DNA from: Hydractinia symbiolongicarpus
Taxonomy: Eukaryota > Cnidaria > Hydrozoa > Anthoathecata > Hydractiniidae
Direction: 5' to 3'
Assembly: GCF_029227915.1 (NCBI RefSeq)
Contig: NC_079877.1
Span: 5,706,001-5,770,000, forward strand
DNA: 64,000 bases
The position numbers and the translations under genes were made by a program. The notes beneath the pieces are model-generated. The model searched no databases and was not told the origin of the DNA. It worked only from the letters and a program-made list of their open reading frames with translations. Of the stretch, positions 1-10,300 are shown in pieces (positions within the stretch are counted from its first letter, which is position 1; every line of letters begins with the position of its first letter).

Positions 1-204
1 CGAGACGCTGAATAAAAGAAGTTTAATCGCCGGCAAACGAAAACCCGCGACTTCCCGTAAATCCCGTACTCGGCCCGTTTAGTGAAAAGTATACAAAGGA
101 AGTACCCAGGGAGTAAACTCATTTCCTGAACGATTTTTTAAATTTTTTTTTCACCACTAAAACGCATGAGACTTGTAGTATTTAAAAATACTTTCATTTT
201 TGAT

Positions 205-366
205 GAGACGCTGAATAAAAGAAGTTTAATCACCGGCAAACGAAACAAAAGTATACAAAGAAAGTATCCAGGCAGTAAACTCATTTCCCGAACGATTTTT
301 TAAATTATTTTTTCACCACTAAAACGCATGAGACTTGTAGTTTTCAAAAATGTTTTCATTTTTGAT
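205..366. repeat. Truncated monomer, 41-bp deletion
   Basis: The distance between successive GAGACGCTG motifs is 162 bp here instead of 203. The join is at 245/246, where CGAAA runs directly into CAAAAGTATAC. The missing 41 bp is the GC-rich part of the monomer, including all four CCCG motifs. There is no obvious microhomology at the join. I saw no second copy of this deletion, so it probably arose after the surrounding copies were made. Confidence 0.9.
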
Positions 367-546
367 GAGACGCTGAATAAAAGAAGTTTAATAGCCGGCA
401 AACGAAAACACGCGATTTCCCGTAAATCCCGGGCTTGGCCCGTATAGTCAAAAGTATACAAAGAAAGTACCCAGGGAGTAAACTCATTTCCCGAACGATT
501 TTTTAAATTACTTTTTCACCACTAAAACGCATGAGACTTGTAGTTT

Positions 547-568
547 TCAAAAATGTTTTCATTTTTGA
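547..568. other. Inverted repeat within the monomer (example)
   Basis: Arms TCAAAAATG and CATTTTTGA are perfect 9-bp reverse complements around a TTTT spacer. The same element is present in every monomer that reads TTTTCAAAAATG. In monomers with TTTTTAAAAATG the outer C of the left arm is T; in the ATAT subtype and the diverged subtype the symmetry is partly lost. It could form a short hairpin or be a symmetric protein site; the sequence does not say which. Confidence 0.85.
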
Positions 569-1129
569 TGAGACGCTGAATAAAAGAAGTTTAATCGCCG
601 GCAAACGAAAACCTGCGATTTCCCGTAAATCCTGGACTCGGCCCGTATAGTCAAAAGTATACAAAGAAAGTACCCAGGGAGTAAACTCATTTCCCGAACG
701 ATTTTTTATATTATTTTTTTACCACTAAACGCATGAGACTTGTAGTTTTCAAAAATATTTTCATATTTGATGGGACGCTGAATAAAAGAAGTTTTATCGC
801 CGGCAAACGAAAATCCGCGATTTCCCGTAAATCCCGGACTCGGCCCGTATAGTCAAAAGTATACAAAGAAAGTACCCAGGGAGTAAACTAATTTCCCGAA
901 CGATTTTTTATATTATTTTTTTACCACTAAACGCATGAGACTTGTAGTTTTCAAACATATTTTTATATTTGATGGGACGCTGAATAAAAGAGTTTTAATC
1001 GCCGGCAAACGAAAATCCGCAATTTACCGTAAATCCCGGACTCGGCCCGTATAGTCAAAAGTATACAAAGAAAGTACCCAGGGAGTAAACTCATTTCCCG
1101 AACGATTTTTTAAATTATTTTTTCACCAC

Positions 1130-2150
1130 TAAAACGCATGAGACTTGTAGTTTTCAAGAATGTTTTCATTTTTGATGAGACGCTGAATAAAAGCAGTTTA
1201 ATCGCCGGCAAACTAAAACCCGCCATTTCCCGTAAATCCCGGGCTTGGCACGTATAGTCGCATGTATACAAAGAAAGTACCCTGTGAGTAAACTCATTTC
1301 CAGAACGATTTTTTAAATTATTTTTTCACCACTAAAACGCATAAGACTTGTAGTTTTCAAAAATGTTTTCATTTTTGATGAGACGCTGAATAAAAGTAGT
1401 TTAATCGCCGGCAAACGAAAACCCGCGATTTCCCGTAAATCCCGGACTCGGCCCGTATAGTCAAAAGTATACAAAGAAAGTACCCAGGGAGTAAACTCAT
1501 TTCCCGAACGATTTTTTAAATTTTTTTTTCACCACTAAAACGCATGAGACTTGTAGTTTTCAAGAATGTTTTCATTTTTGATGAGACGCTGAATAAAAGC
1601 AGTTTAATCGCCGGCAAACTAAAACCCGCGATTTCCCGTAAATCCCGGGCTTGGCACGTATAGTCGCATGTATACAAAGAAAGTACCCTGTGAGTAAACT
1701 CATTTCCAGAACGATTTTTTAAATTATTTTTTCACCACTAAAACGCATAAGACTTGTAGTTTTTAAAAATGTTTTCATTTTTGATGAGACACTGAATAAA
1801 AGAAGTTTAATCGCCGGCAAACGAAAACCCGCGATTTCCCGTAAATCCCGGCTTGGCCCGTATAGTCAAAAGTATACAAAGAAAGTACCCAGGGAGTAAA
1901 CTCATTTCCCGAACGATTTTTTAAATTATTTTTTCACCACTAAAACGCATGAGACTTGTAGTTTTCAAGAATGTTTTCATTTTTGATGAGACGCTGAATA
2001 AAAGCAGTTTAATCGCCGGCAAACTAAAACCCGCGATTTCCCGTAAATCCCGGGCTTGGCACGTATAGTCGCATGTATACAAAGAAAGTACCCTGTGAGT
2101 AAACTCATTTCCAGAACGATTTTTTAAATTATTTTTTCACCACTAAAACG
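1130..2150. repeat. Dimeric repeats, about 405 bp
   Basis: The rare monomer variant GGCAAACTAAAACCCG followed by GTCGCATGTATAC occurs at 1209, 1615 and 2020, spaced 406 and 405 bp. Between these copies lie monomers with CGCATAAGAC. The first copy alone reads CCCGCCATTT; the other two read CCCGCGATTT. This is a two-monomer HOR, and the last dimer leads into the pentamer that follows. Confidence 0.85.
1422..1455. other. CCCG motifs at helical spacing (example)
   Basis: CCCG starts at 1422, 1432, 1441 and 1452, so the spacings are 10, 9 and 11 bp. Two further CCC runs lie at 1483 and 1503, 61 and 81 bp from the first, close to whole multiples of 10.2 bp. The arrangement recurs in most monomers. 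In the CCCGGGCTTGGCCCG variant the last two CCCGs also contribute a small palindrome, CGGGC-TTG-GCCCG. Confidence 0.7.
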
Positions 2151-2744
2151 CATAAGACTTGTAGTTTTTAAAAATGTTTTCATTTTTGATGAGACGCTGA
2201 ATAAAAGAAGTTTAATCGCCGGCAAACGAAAACCCGCGATTTCCCGTAAATCCCGGCTTGGCCCGTATAGTCAAAAGTATACAAAGAAAGTACCCAGGGA
2301 GTAAACTCTTTTCCCGAACGATTTTTTAAATTATTTGTTCACCACTAAAACGCATGAGACTTGTAGTTTTCAAAAATGTTTTCATTTTTGATGAGACGCT
2401 GAATAAAAGCAGTTTAATCGCCGGCAAACGAAAACCTGCGATTTCTCTAAATCCCGGAATCGGCCCGTATAGTCAAAAGTATACAAAGAAAGTACCCAGG
2501 GAGTAAACTAATTTCCAGAACGATTTTTTAAATTATTATTTCACCACTAAAACGCATAAGACTTGTAGTTTTTAAAAATGTTTTCATTTTTGATGAGACG
2601 CTGAATAAAAGAAGTTTATTCGCCGGCAAAGGAAAACCCGCGATTTCCCGTAAATCCCGGGCTTGGCCCGTATAGTCAAAAGTATACAAAGAAAGTACCC
2701 AGGGAGTAAACTCATTTCCCGAACGATTTTTTATATTATTTTTT
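1733..2744. repeat. Pentamer HOR, copy 1 (1012 bp)
   Basis: Five monomers that repeat immediately downstream at an offset of 1012 bp. Shared private marks are AAACTCTTTTCCCG (near 2304), TTATTTGTTCACC (near 2331), TTTCTCTAAATCCCGGAAT (near 2442), ATTATTATTTCACC (near 2532) and TTTATTCGCCGGCAAAGG (near 2615). Boundaries are uncertain by tens of bases, because flanking monomers look alike. One visible difference from copy 2 is GAGACACTG near 1788, where copy 2 has GAGACGCTG. Confidence 0.88.
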
Positions 2745-3756
2745 TACCACTAAAACGCATAAGACTTGTAGTTTTTAAAAATGTTTTCATTTTTGATGAG
2801 ACGCTGAATAAAAGAAGTTTAATCGCCGGCAAACGAAAACCCGCGATTTCCCGTAAATCCCGGCTTGGCCCGTATAGTCAAAAGTATACAAAGAAAGTAC
2901 CCAGGGAGTAAACTCATTTCCCGAACGATTTTTTAAATTATTTTTTCACCACTAAAACGCATGAGACTTGTAGTTTTCAAGAATGTTTTCATTTTTGATG
3001 AGACGCTGAATAAAAGCAGTTTAATCGCCGGCAAACTAAAACCCGCGATTTCCCGTAAATCCCGGGCTTGGCACGTATAGTCGCATGTATACAAAGAAAG
3101 TACCCTGTGAGTAAACTCATTTCCAGAACGATTTTTTAAATTATTTTTTCACCACTAAAACGCATAAGACTTGTAGTTTTTAAAAATGTTTTCATTTTTG
3201 ATGAGACGCTGAATAAAAGAAGTTTAATCGCCGGCAAACGAAAACCCGCGATTTCCCGTAAATCCCGGCTTGGCCCGTATAGTCAAAAGTATACAAAGAA
3301 AGTACCCAGGGAGTAAACTCTTTTCCCGAACGATTTTTTAAATTATTTGTTCACCACTAAAACGCATGAGACTTGTAGTTTTCAAAAATGTTTTCATTTT
3401 TGATGAGACGCTGAATAAAAGCAGTTTAATCGCCGGCAAACGAAAACCTGCGATTTCTCTAAATCCCGGAATCGGCCCGTATAGTCAAAAGTATACAAAG
3501 AAAGTACCCAGGGAGTAAACTAATTTCCAGAACGATTTTTTAAATTATTATTTCACCACTAAAACGCATAAGACTTGTAGTTTTTAAAAATGTTTTCATT
3601 TTTGATGAGACGCTGAATAAAAGAAGTTTATTCGCCGGCAAAGGAAAACCCGCGATTTCCCGTAAATCCCGGGCTTGGCCCGTATAGTCAAAAGTATACA
3701 AAGAAAGTACCCAGGGAGTAAACTCATTTCCCGAACGATTTTTTATATTATTTTTT
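2745..3756. repeat. Pentamer HOR, copy 2 (1012 bp)
   Basis: Repeats 1733-2744 with all five private marks shifted by 1012 bp. At the right edge the sequence leaves the copy-1 pattern, changing from CTAAAACGCATAAG to CTAAACGCATGAG near 3755. The open frame of 82 codons that crosses the junction (from 2663, TTG start) is an accident of the join between two monomers with compatible lengths, not a gene. Confidence 0.88.
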
Positions 3757-3993
3757 TACCACTAAACGCATGAGACTTGTAGTTTTCAAAAATATTTTCA
3801 TATTTGATGGGACGCTGAATAAAAGAAGTTTAATCGCCGGCAAACGAAAATCCGCGATTTCCCGTAAATCCCGGACTCGGCCCGTATAGTCAAAAGTATA
3901 CAAACAAAGTACCCAGGGAGTAAACTCATTCCCCGAACGATTTTTTAAATTATTTTTTCACCACTAAAACGCATGAGACTTGTAGTTTTCAAA

Positions 3994-4083
3994 AATGTTT
4001 TGATTTTTGGTGAGACGCTTAATGAAAGAGGTTTAATCGCCGGCAAACGAAATCCCGCGTTTTCCCGTAAATCCGGGGCTTGG
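3994..4083. repeat. Diverged monomer subtype (GTTTTGATTTTTGGTG)
   Basis: This monomer combines many linked differences from the consensus: TTTTGATTTTTGGTGAG, CGCTTAATGAAAGAGG, AAATCCCGCGTTTTCCCG and AAATCCGGGGCTTGG. The same block starts at 9224, 11653, 13272, 61871, 62885 and 63898, and I saw it nowhere between about 13.4 and 61.8 kb. It is normally preceded by a monomer with ACAAACAAAG and CATTCCCCGAACG. Its changes disrupt the inverted repeat of the standard monomer. The final copy near 63.9 kb has CCCGGGCTTGG instead of CCGGGGCTTGG. Confidence 0.9.
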
Positions 4084-4097
4084 CCCGTATAGTCGAA
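4084..4097 (-). other. CENP-B-box-like motif with a short spacer (example)
   Basis: On the minus strand this reads TTCGACTATACGGG. The essential bases of the mammalian CENP-B box are TTCG, four bases, A, two bases, CGGG; here there are three bases between TTCG and A. It occurs in the many monomers with GTATAGTCGAATG; monomers with GTCAAAAG have TTTG instead of TTCG. The spacing fault means it is not a canonical box and the resemblance may be chance. Confidence 0.3.
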
Positions 4098-4822
4098 TGT
4101 ATACAAAGAAAGTATCCAGGGAGTAAACTCATTTCCCGAACGATTTTTTAAGTTTTTTTTTCACCACTAAAACGCATGAGACTTGTAGTTTTCAAAAATG
4201 TTTTCATTTTTGATGAGACGCTTAATGAAAGAGGTTTAATCGCCGGAAAACGAAAACCCGCGATTTCCCGTAAATCCCGGGCTTGGCCCGTATAGTCGAA
4301 TGTATACAAAGAAAGTAGCCTGTCAGTAAACTCATTTCCAGAACGATTTTTTAAATTATTTTTTCACCACTAAAACGCATAAGACTTGTAGTTTTTAAAA
4401 ATGTTTTCATTTTTGATGAGACGCTGAATAAAAGAAGTTTAATCGCCGGCAAACGAAAACCCGCGATTTCCCGTAAATCCCCGCTTGGCCCGTATAGTCG
4501 AAAGTATACAAAGAAAGTATCCAGGCAGTAAACTCATTTCCCGAACGATTTTTTAAATTATTTTTTTACCACTAAAACGCATGAGACTTGTAGTTTTCAA
4601 AAATGTTTTCATTTTTGATGAGACGCTGAATAAAAGAAGTTTAATCGCCGGCAAACGAAAACCCGCGATTTCCCGTAAATCCCGGGCTTGGCACGTATAG
4701 TCGAATGTATACAAAGAAAGTACCCTGTGAGTAAACTCATTTCCAGAACGATTTTTTAAATTATTTTTTCACCACTAAAGCCCATGAGACTTGTAGTTTT
4801 TAAAAATGTTTTCATTTTTGAT

Positions 4823-5195
4823 GAGACGCTGAATAAAAGAAGTTTAATCGCCGGCAAACGAAAACCCGCGATTTCCCGTAAATCCCGGGCTTGGCCCGTA
4901 TAGTCAAAAGTATACAAAGAAAGTACCCAGGGAGTAAACTCATTTCCCGAACGATTTTTTAAATTTCTTTTTTACCACTAAAACGCATGAGACTTGCAGT
5001 TTTATAAAAGAAGTTTAATCACCGGCAAACGAAAACCTGCGATTTCCCGTAAATCCTGGACTCGGCCCGTACAGTCAAAAGTATACAAAGAAAGTACCCA
5101 GGGAGTAAACTCATTTCCCGAACGATTTTTTATATTATTTTTTTACCACTAAACGCATGAGACTTGTAGTTTCCAAAAATATTTTCATATTTGAT
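4823..5195. repeat. Monomer pair with a 32-bp deletion
   Basis: Two monomers occupy 373 bp where 405 is expected. At 5003/5004 GCAGTTTT joins directly to ATAAAAGAAG, removing the inverted repeat and GATGAGACGCTGA. The corresponding copy near 9614 also has the rare CTTGCAG but is intact, so the deletion followed the duplication that produced both. Confidence 0.9.
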
Positions 5196-5756
5196 GGGAC
5201 GCTGAATAAAAGAAGTTTAATCGCCGGCAAACGAAAACCCGCGAATTCCCGTAAATCCCGGACTCGGACCGTACAGTCAAAAGTATACAAAGAAAGTACC
5301 CAGGGAGTAAACTCATTTCCCGAACGATTTTTTATATTATTTTTTTACCACTAAACGCATGAGACTTGTAGTTTCCAAAAATATTTTCATATTTGATGGG
5401 ACGCTGAATAAAAGAAGTTTAATCGCCGGCAAACGAAAACCCGCGAATTCCCGTAAATTCCGGGCTTGGCCCGTATAGTCAAAAGTATACAAAGAAAGTA
5501 CCCAGGGAGTAAACTCATTTCCCGAACGATTTTTTATATTATTTTTTTACCACTAAACGCATGAGACTTGTAGTTTTCAATAATATTTTCATATTTGATG
5601 GGACGCTAAATAAAAGAAGTTTAATCGCCGGCAAACGAAAATCCGCGATTTCCCGTAAATCCCGGGCTTGGCCCGTATAGTCAAATGTATACAAAGAAAG
5701 TACCCTGTGAGTAAACTCATTTCCAGAACGATTTTTTAAATTATTTTTTCACCACT
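5150..5756. repeat. Three consecutive ATAT-subtype monomers
   Basis: Three neighbouring monomers, each about 202 bp, all carry CTAAACGCATGAG and CATATTTGATGGGACGC. The first two also share TAGTTTCCAAAAATATT and CGCGAATTCCCG, an EcoRI recognition sequence not typical of the array. This looks like a local single-monomer duplication. ATAT monomers elsewhere mostly occur singly within a HOR. Confidence 0.8.
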
Positions 5757-6740
5757 AAAACGCATAAGACTTGTAGTTTTTAAAAATGTTTTCATTTTTA
5801 ATGAGACGCTGAATAAAAGAAGTTTAATCGCCGGCAAACGAAAACCCGCGATTTCCCGTAAATCCCGGACTCGGCCCGTATAGTCAAAAGCATACAAAGA
5901 AAGTACCCAGGGAGTAAACTCATTTCCCGAACGATTTTTTATATTATTTTTTTACCACTAAACGCATAAGACTTGTAGTTTTCAAAAATATTTTCATATT
6001 TGATGGGACGCTGAATAAAAGAAGTTTAATCGCCGGCAAACGAAAATCCGCGATTTCCCGTAAATCTTGGGCTTGGCCCGTGTAGTCGAATGTATACAAA
6101 GAAAGTACCCTGTGAGTAAACTCATTTCCAGAACGATTTTTTAAATTATATTTTCACCACTAAAACGCATAAGACTTGTAGTTTTTAAAAATGTTTTCAT
6201 TTTTGATGAGACGCTGAATAAAAGAAGTTTAATCGCCGGCAAACGAAAACTCGCGATTTCCCGTAAATTCCGGCTTGGCCCGTATAGTCAAAAGTATACA
6301 AAGAAAGTACCCAGGGAGTAAACTCATTTTCCGAACGATTTTTTAAATCATTTTTTACCACTAAAACGCATGAGACTTGTAGTTTTCAAAAATGTTTTCA
6401 TTTTTGATGAGACGCTGAATAAAAGAAGTTTAATCGCCGGCAAACGAAAACCCGCGATTTCCCGTAAATCCCGGGCTTGGCCCGTATAGTCAAAAGTATA
6501 CAAAGAAAGTACCCAGGGAGTAAACTCATTTCCCGAACGATTTTTTAAATTATTTGTTCACCAGTAAAACGCATGAGACTTGTAGTTTTCAAAAATGTTT
6601 TCATTTTTGATGAGACGCTGAATAAAAGCAGTTTAATCGCCGGCAAACGAAAACCTGCGATTTCTCTAAATCCCGGACTCGGCCCGTATAGTCAAAAGTA
6701 TACAAAGAAAGTACCCAGGGAGTAAACTAATTTCCAGAAC
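5730..6740. repeat. Pentamer HOR, copy 1 (1011 bp)
   Basis: Marks shared with the next copy at an offset of 1011 bp are TTTTTAATGAGACGC (near 5796), CTAAACGCATAAG (near 5959), AAATCTTGGGCTTGG (near 6062), AAATTATATTTTCACC (near 6143), AAAACTCGCGATTTC (near 6246), TAAATCATTTTTTACC (near 6345) and TTATTTGTTCACC. The monomer order matches the first five monomers of the octamer at 10.3-13.5 kb, so this pentamer is part of a longer ancestral series. Confidence 0.87.
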
Positions 6741-7751
6741 GATTTTTTAAATTATTTTTTCACCACTAAAACGCATAAGACTTGTAGTTTTTAAAAATGT
6801 TTTCATTTTTAATGAGACGCTGAATAAAAGAAGTTTAATCGGCGGCAAACGAAAACCCGCGATTTCCCGTAAATCCCGGACTCGGCCCGTATAGTCAAAA
6901 GTATACAAAGAAAGTACCCAGGGAGTAAACTCATTTCCCGAACGATTTTTTATATTATTTTTTTACCACTAAACGCATAAGACTTGTAGTTTTCAAAAAT
7001 ATTTTCATATTTGATGGGACGCTGAATAAAAGAAGTTTAATCGCCGGCAAACGAAAATCCGCGATTTCCCGTAAATCTTGGGCTTGGCCCGTATAGTCGA
7101 ATGTATACAAAGAAAGTACCCTGTGAGTAAACTCATTTCCAGAACGATTTTTTAAATTATATTTTCACCACTAAAACGCATAAGACTTGTAGTTTTTAAA
7201 AATGTTTTCATTTTTGATGAGACGCTGAATAAAAGAAGTTTAATCGCCGGCAAACGAAAACTCGCGATTTCCCGTAAATTCCGGCTTGGCCCGTATAGTC
7301 AAAAGTATACAAAGAAAGTACCCAGGGAGTAAACTCATTTTCCGAACGATTTTTTAAATCATTTTTTACCACTAAAACGCATGAGACTTGTAGTTTTCAA
7401 AAATGTTTTCATTTTTGATGAGACGCTGAATAAAAGAAGTTTAATCGCCGGCAAACGAAAACCCGCGATTTCGCGTAAATCCCGGGCTTGGCCCGTATAG
7501 TCAAAAGTATACAAAGAAAGTACCCAGGGAGTAAACTCATTTCCCGAACGATTTTTTAAATTATTTGTTCACCACTAAAACGCATGAGACTTGTAGTTTT
7601 CAAAAATGTTTTCATTTTTGATGAGACGCTGAATAAAAGCAGTTTAATCGCCGGCAAACGAAAACCTGCGATTTCTCTAAATCCCGGACTCGGCCCGTAT
7701 AGTCAAAAGTATACAAAGAAAGTACCCAGGGAGTAAACTAATTTCCAGAAC
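6741..7751. repeat. Pentamer HOR, copy 2 (1011 bp)
   Basis: Same monomer order as 5730-6740. Differences seen by eye include AATCGGCGGC near 6838 (AATCGCCGGC in copy 1), GTATAGTCG against GTGTAGTCG near 7091/6080, and TTTCGCGTAAATC near 7471. The copy ends before 7820, where TTTTTGATGAG replaces TTTTTAATGAG. Confidence 0.87.
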
Positions 7752-10300
7752 GATTTTTTAAATTATTTTTTCACCACTAAAACGCATAAGACTTGTATTT
7801 TTTAAAAATGTTTTCATTTTTGATGAGACGCTGAATAAAAGAAGTTTAATCGCCGGCAAAGGAAAACCCGCGATTTCCCGTAAATCCCGGGCTTGGCCCG
7901 TATAGTCAAAAGTATACAAAGAAAGTACCCAGGGAGTAAACTCATTTCCCGAACGATTTTTTATATTATTTTTTTACCACTAAACGCATGAGACTTGTAG
8001 TTTTCAAAAATATTTTCATATTTGATGGGACGCTGAATAAAAGAAGTTTAATCGCCGGCAAACGAAAATCCGCGATTTCCCGTAAATCCCGGACTCGGCC
8101 CGTATAGTCAAAAGTATACAAAGAAAGTATCCAGGGAGTAAACTCATTTCCCGAACGATTTTTTAAGTTTTTTTTTCACCACTAAAACGCATGAGACTTG
8201 TAGTTTTCAAAAATGTTTTCATTTTTGATGAGACGCTTAATGAAAGAGGTTTAATCGCCGGAAAACGAAAACCCGCGATTTCCCGTAAATCCCGGGCTTG
8301 GCCCGTATAGTCGAATGTATACAAAGAAAGTAGCCTGTCAGTAAACTCATTTCCAGAACGATTTTTTAAATTATTTTTTCACCACTAAAACGCATAAGAC
8401 TTGTAGTTTTTAAAAATGTTTTCATTTTTGATGAGACGCTGAATAAAAGAAGTTTAATCGCCGGCAAACGAAAACCCGCGATTTCCCGTAAATCCCGGCT
8501 TGGCCCGTATAGTCAAAAGTATACAAAGAAAGTACCCAGGGAGTAAACTCATTTCCCGAACGATTTTTTAAATTATTTGTTCACCACTAAAACGCATGAG
8601 ACTTGTAGTTTTCAAAAATGTTTTCATTTTTGATGAGACGCTGAATAAAAGCAGTTTAATCGCCGGCAAACGAAAACCTGCGATTTCTCTAAATCCCGGA
8701 ATCGGCCCGTATAGTCAAAAGTATACAAAGAAAGTACCCAGGGAGTAAACTAATTTCCAGAACGATTTTTTAAATTATTATTTCACCACTAAAACGCATA
8801 AGACTTGTAGTTTTTAAAAATGTTTTCATTTTTGATGAGACGCTGAATAAAAGAAGTTTAATCGCCGGCAAAGGAAAACCCGCGATTTCCCGTAAATCCC
8901 GGGCTTGGCCCGTATAGTCAAAAGTATACAAAGAAAGTACCCAGGGAGTAAACTCATTTCCCGAACGATTTTTTATATTATTTTTTTACCACTAAACGCA
9001 TGAGACTTTTAGTTTTCAAAAATATTTTCATATTTGATGGGACGCTGAATAAAAGAAGTTTAATCGCCGGCAAACAAAAATCCGCGATTTCCCGTAAATC
9101 CCGGACTCGGCCCGTATAGTCAAAAGTATACAAACAAAGTACCCAGGGAGTAAACTCATTCCCCGAACGATTTTTTAAATTATTTTTTCACCACTAAAAC
9201 GCATGAGACTTGTAGTTTTCAAAAATGTTTTGATTTTTGGTGAGACGCTTAATGAAAGAGGTTTAATCGCCGGCAAACGAAATCCCGCGTTTTCCCGTAA
9301 ATCCGGGGCTTGGCCCGTATAGTCGAATGTATACAAAGAAAGTATCCAGGGAGTAAACTCATTTCCAGAACGATTTTTTAAATTATTTTTTCACCACTAA
9401 AGCCCATGAGACTTGTAGTTTTTAAAAATGTTTTCATTTTTGATGAGACGCTGAATAAAAGAAGTTTAATCGCCGGCAAACGAAAACCCGCGATTTCCCG
9501 TAAATCCCGGGCTTGGCCAGTATAGTCAAAAGTATACAAAGAAAGTACCCAGGGAGTAAACTCATTTCCCGAACGATTTTTTAAATTTCTTTTTTACCAC
9601 TAAAACGCATGAGACTTGCAGTTTTCAAAAATGTTTTCATTTTTGATGAGACGCTGAATAAAAGAAGTTTAATCGCCGGCAAACGAAAACCTTCGATTTC
9701 CCGTAAATCCTGGACTCGGCCCGTACAGTCAAAAGTATACAAAGAAAGTACCCAGGGAGTAAACTCATTTCCCGAACGATTTTTTATATTATTTTTTTAC
9801 CACTAAACGCATGAGACTTGTAGTTTCCAAAAATATTTTCATATTTGATGGGACGCTGAATAAAAGAAGTTTAATCGCCGGCAAACGAAAACCCGCGATT
9901 TCCCGTAAATTCCGGGCTTGGCCCGTATAGTCAAAAGTATACAAAGAAAGTACCCAGGGAGTAAACTCATTTCCCGAACGATTTTTTATATTAGTTTTTT
10001 ACCACTAAACGCATGAGACTTGTAGTTTTCAAAAATATTTTCATATTTGATGGGACGCTAAATAAAAGAAGTTTAATCGCCGGCAAACGAAAATCCGCGA
10101 TTTCCCGTAAATCCCGGGCTTGGCCCGTATAGTCAAATGTATACAAAGAAAGTACCCTGTGAGTAAACTCATTTCCAGAACGATTTTTTAAATTATTTTT
10201 TCACCACTAAAACGCATAAGACTTGTAGTTTTTAAAAATGTTTTCATTTTTAATGAGACGCTGAATAAAAGAAGTTTAATCGCCGGCAAACGAAAACCCG
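7752..10300. repeat. Rearranged mosaic of upstream blocks
   Basis: About 12-13 monomers. A piece at about 8126-8400 resembles 4111-4380, sharing GTATCCAGGG, AAGTTTTTTTTTCACC, CGCTTAATGAAAGAGG and GTAGCCTGTCAG, but follows a different monomer. It is followed by the 5230-bp-offset copy (8350-9357). Near 9357-9362 the sequence then jumps to the monomer with CTAAAGCCCATGAG (9397), which in the left block lies three monomers further on. No gene is visible. Confidence 0.75.

Larger units (their letters stand above)
1..1733. repeat. Left-edge block of mixed monomers
   Basis: About nine monomers with no clean HOR. It starts inside the array: base 1 is within a monomer. It includes one monomer with a 41-bp deletion, two consecutive monomers of the ATAT subtype (AAATATTTT then CATATTTGATGGGACGC, near 750 and 955), and two dimers of about 405 bp. 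The second ATAT monomer carries the rare variant TCAAACATAT at 951, shared with copies at about 57.0, 58.4 and 59.4 kb. No gene or non-satellite sequence is visible. Confidence 0.85.
3120..4127. repeat. Segment repeated at 8350-9357 (offset 5230)
   Basis: TTATTTGTTCACC (3344 and 8574), ACAAACAAAGTACC (3900 and 9130) and the diverged monomer (3994 and 9224) are all displaced by exactly 5230 bp. The left limit is where CCCTGTGAG here faces GCCTGTCAG at 8333-8341. The right limit is near 4127/9357, after GTATCCAGGG. The offset is 32 bp short of 26 full monomers because a 32-bp deletion lies between the copies. Small differences include TTTATTCGCC here against TTTAATCGCC in the other copy. Confidence 0.85.

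Noticed and set aside
2663-2911. Plus-strand open frames of 65-82 codons (2663, 5157, 9609, 14467, 17203, 17500 and their copies)
   Set aside because: They are the other-strand view of the same monomers. The 82-codon ones begin at TTG and run across two monomers whose lengths happen to keep frame. No domain, signal or neighbouring gene supports them.
4084-4097. A true CENP-B box
   Set aside because: The spacer between TTCG and the central A is one base too short, so I report it only as a resemblance.
5130-5150. Yeast-type replication origin core in TTTTATATTATTTTTTT
   Set aside because: It approaches the budding-yeast ACS at 10 of 11 bases, but such A/T runs are expected by chance here and there is no evidence that the host uses this consensus.
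5236-5460. EcoRI sites (GAATTC) as a marker of a separate repeat family
   Set aside because: They come from a one-base change in CGCGATTTCCCG shared by two adjacent monomers, which is explained by a local monomer duplication.
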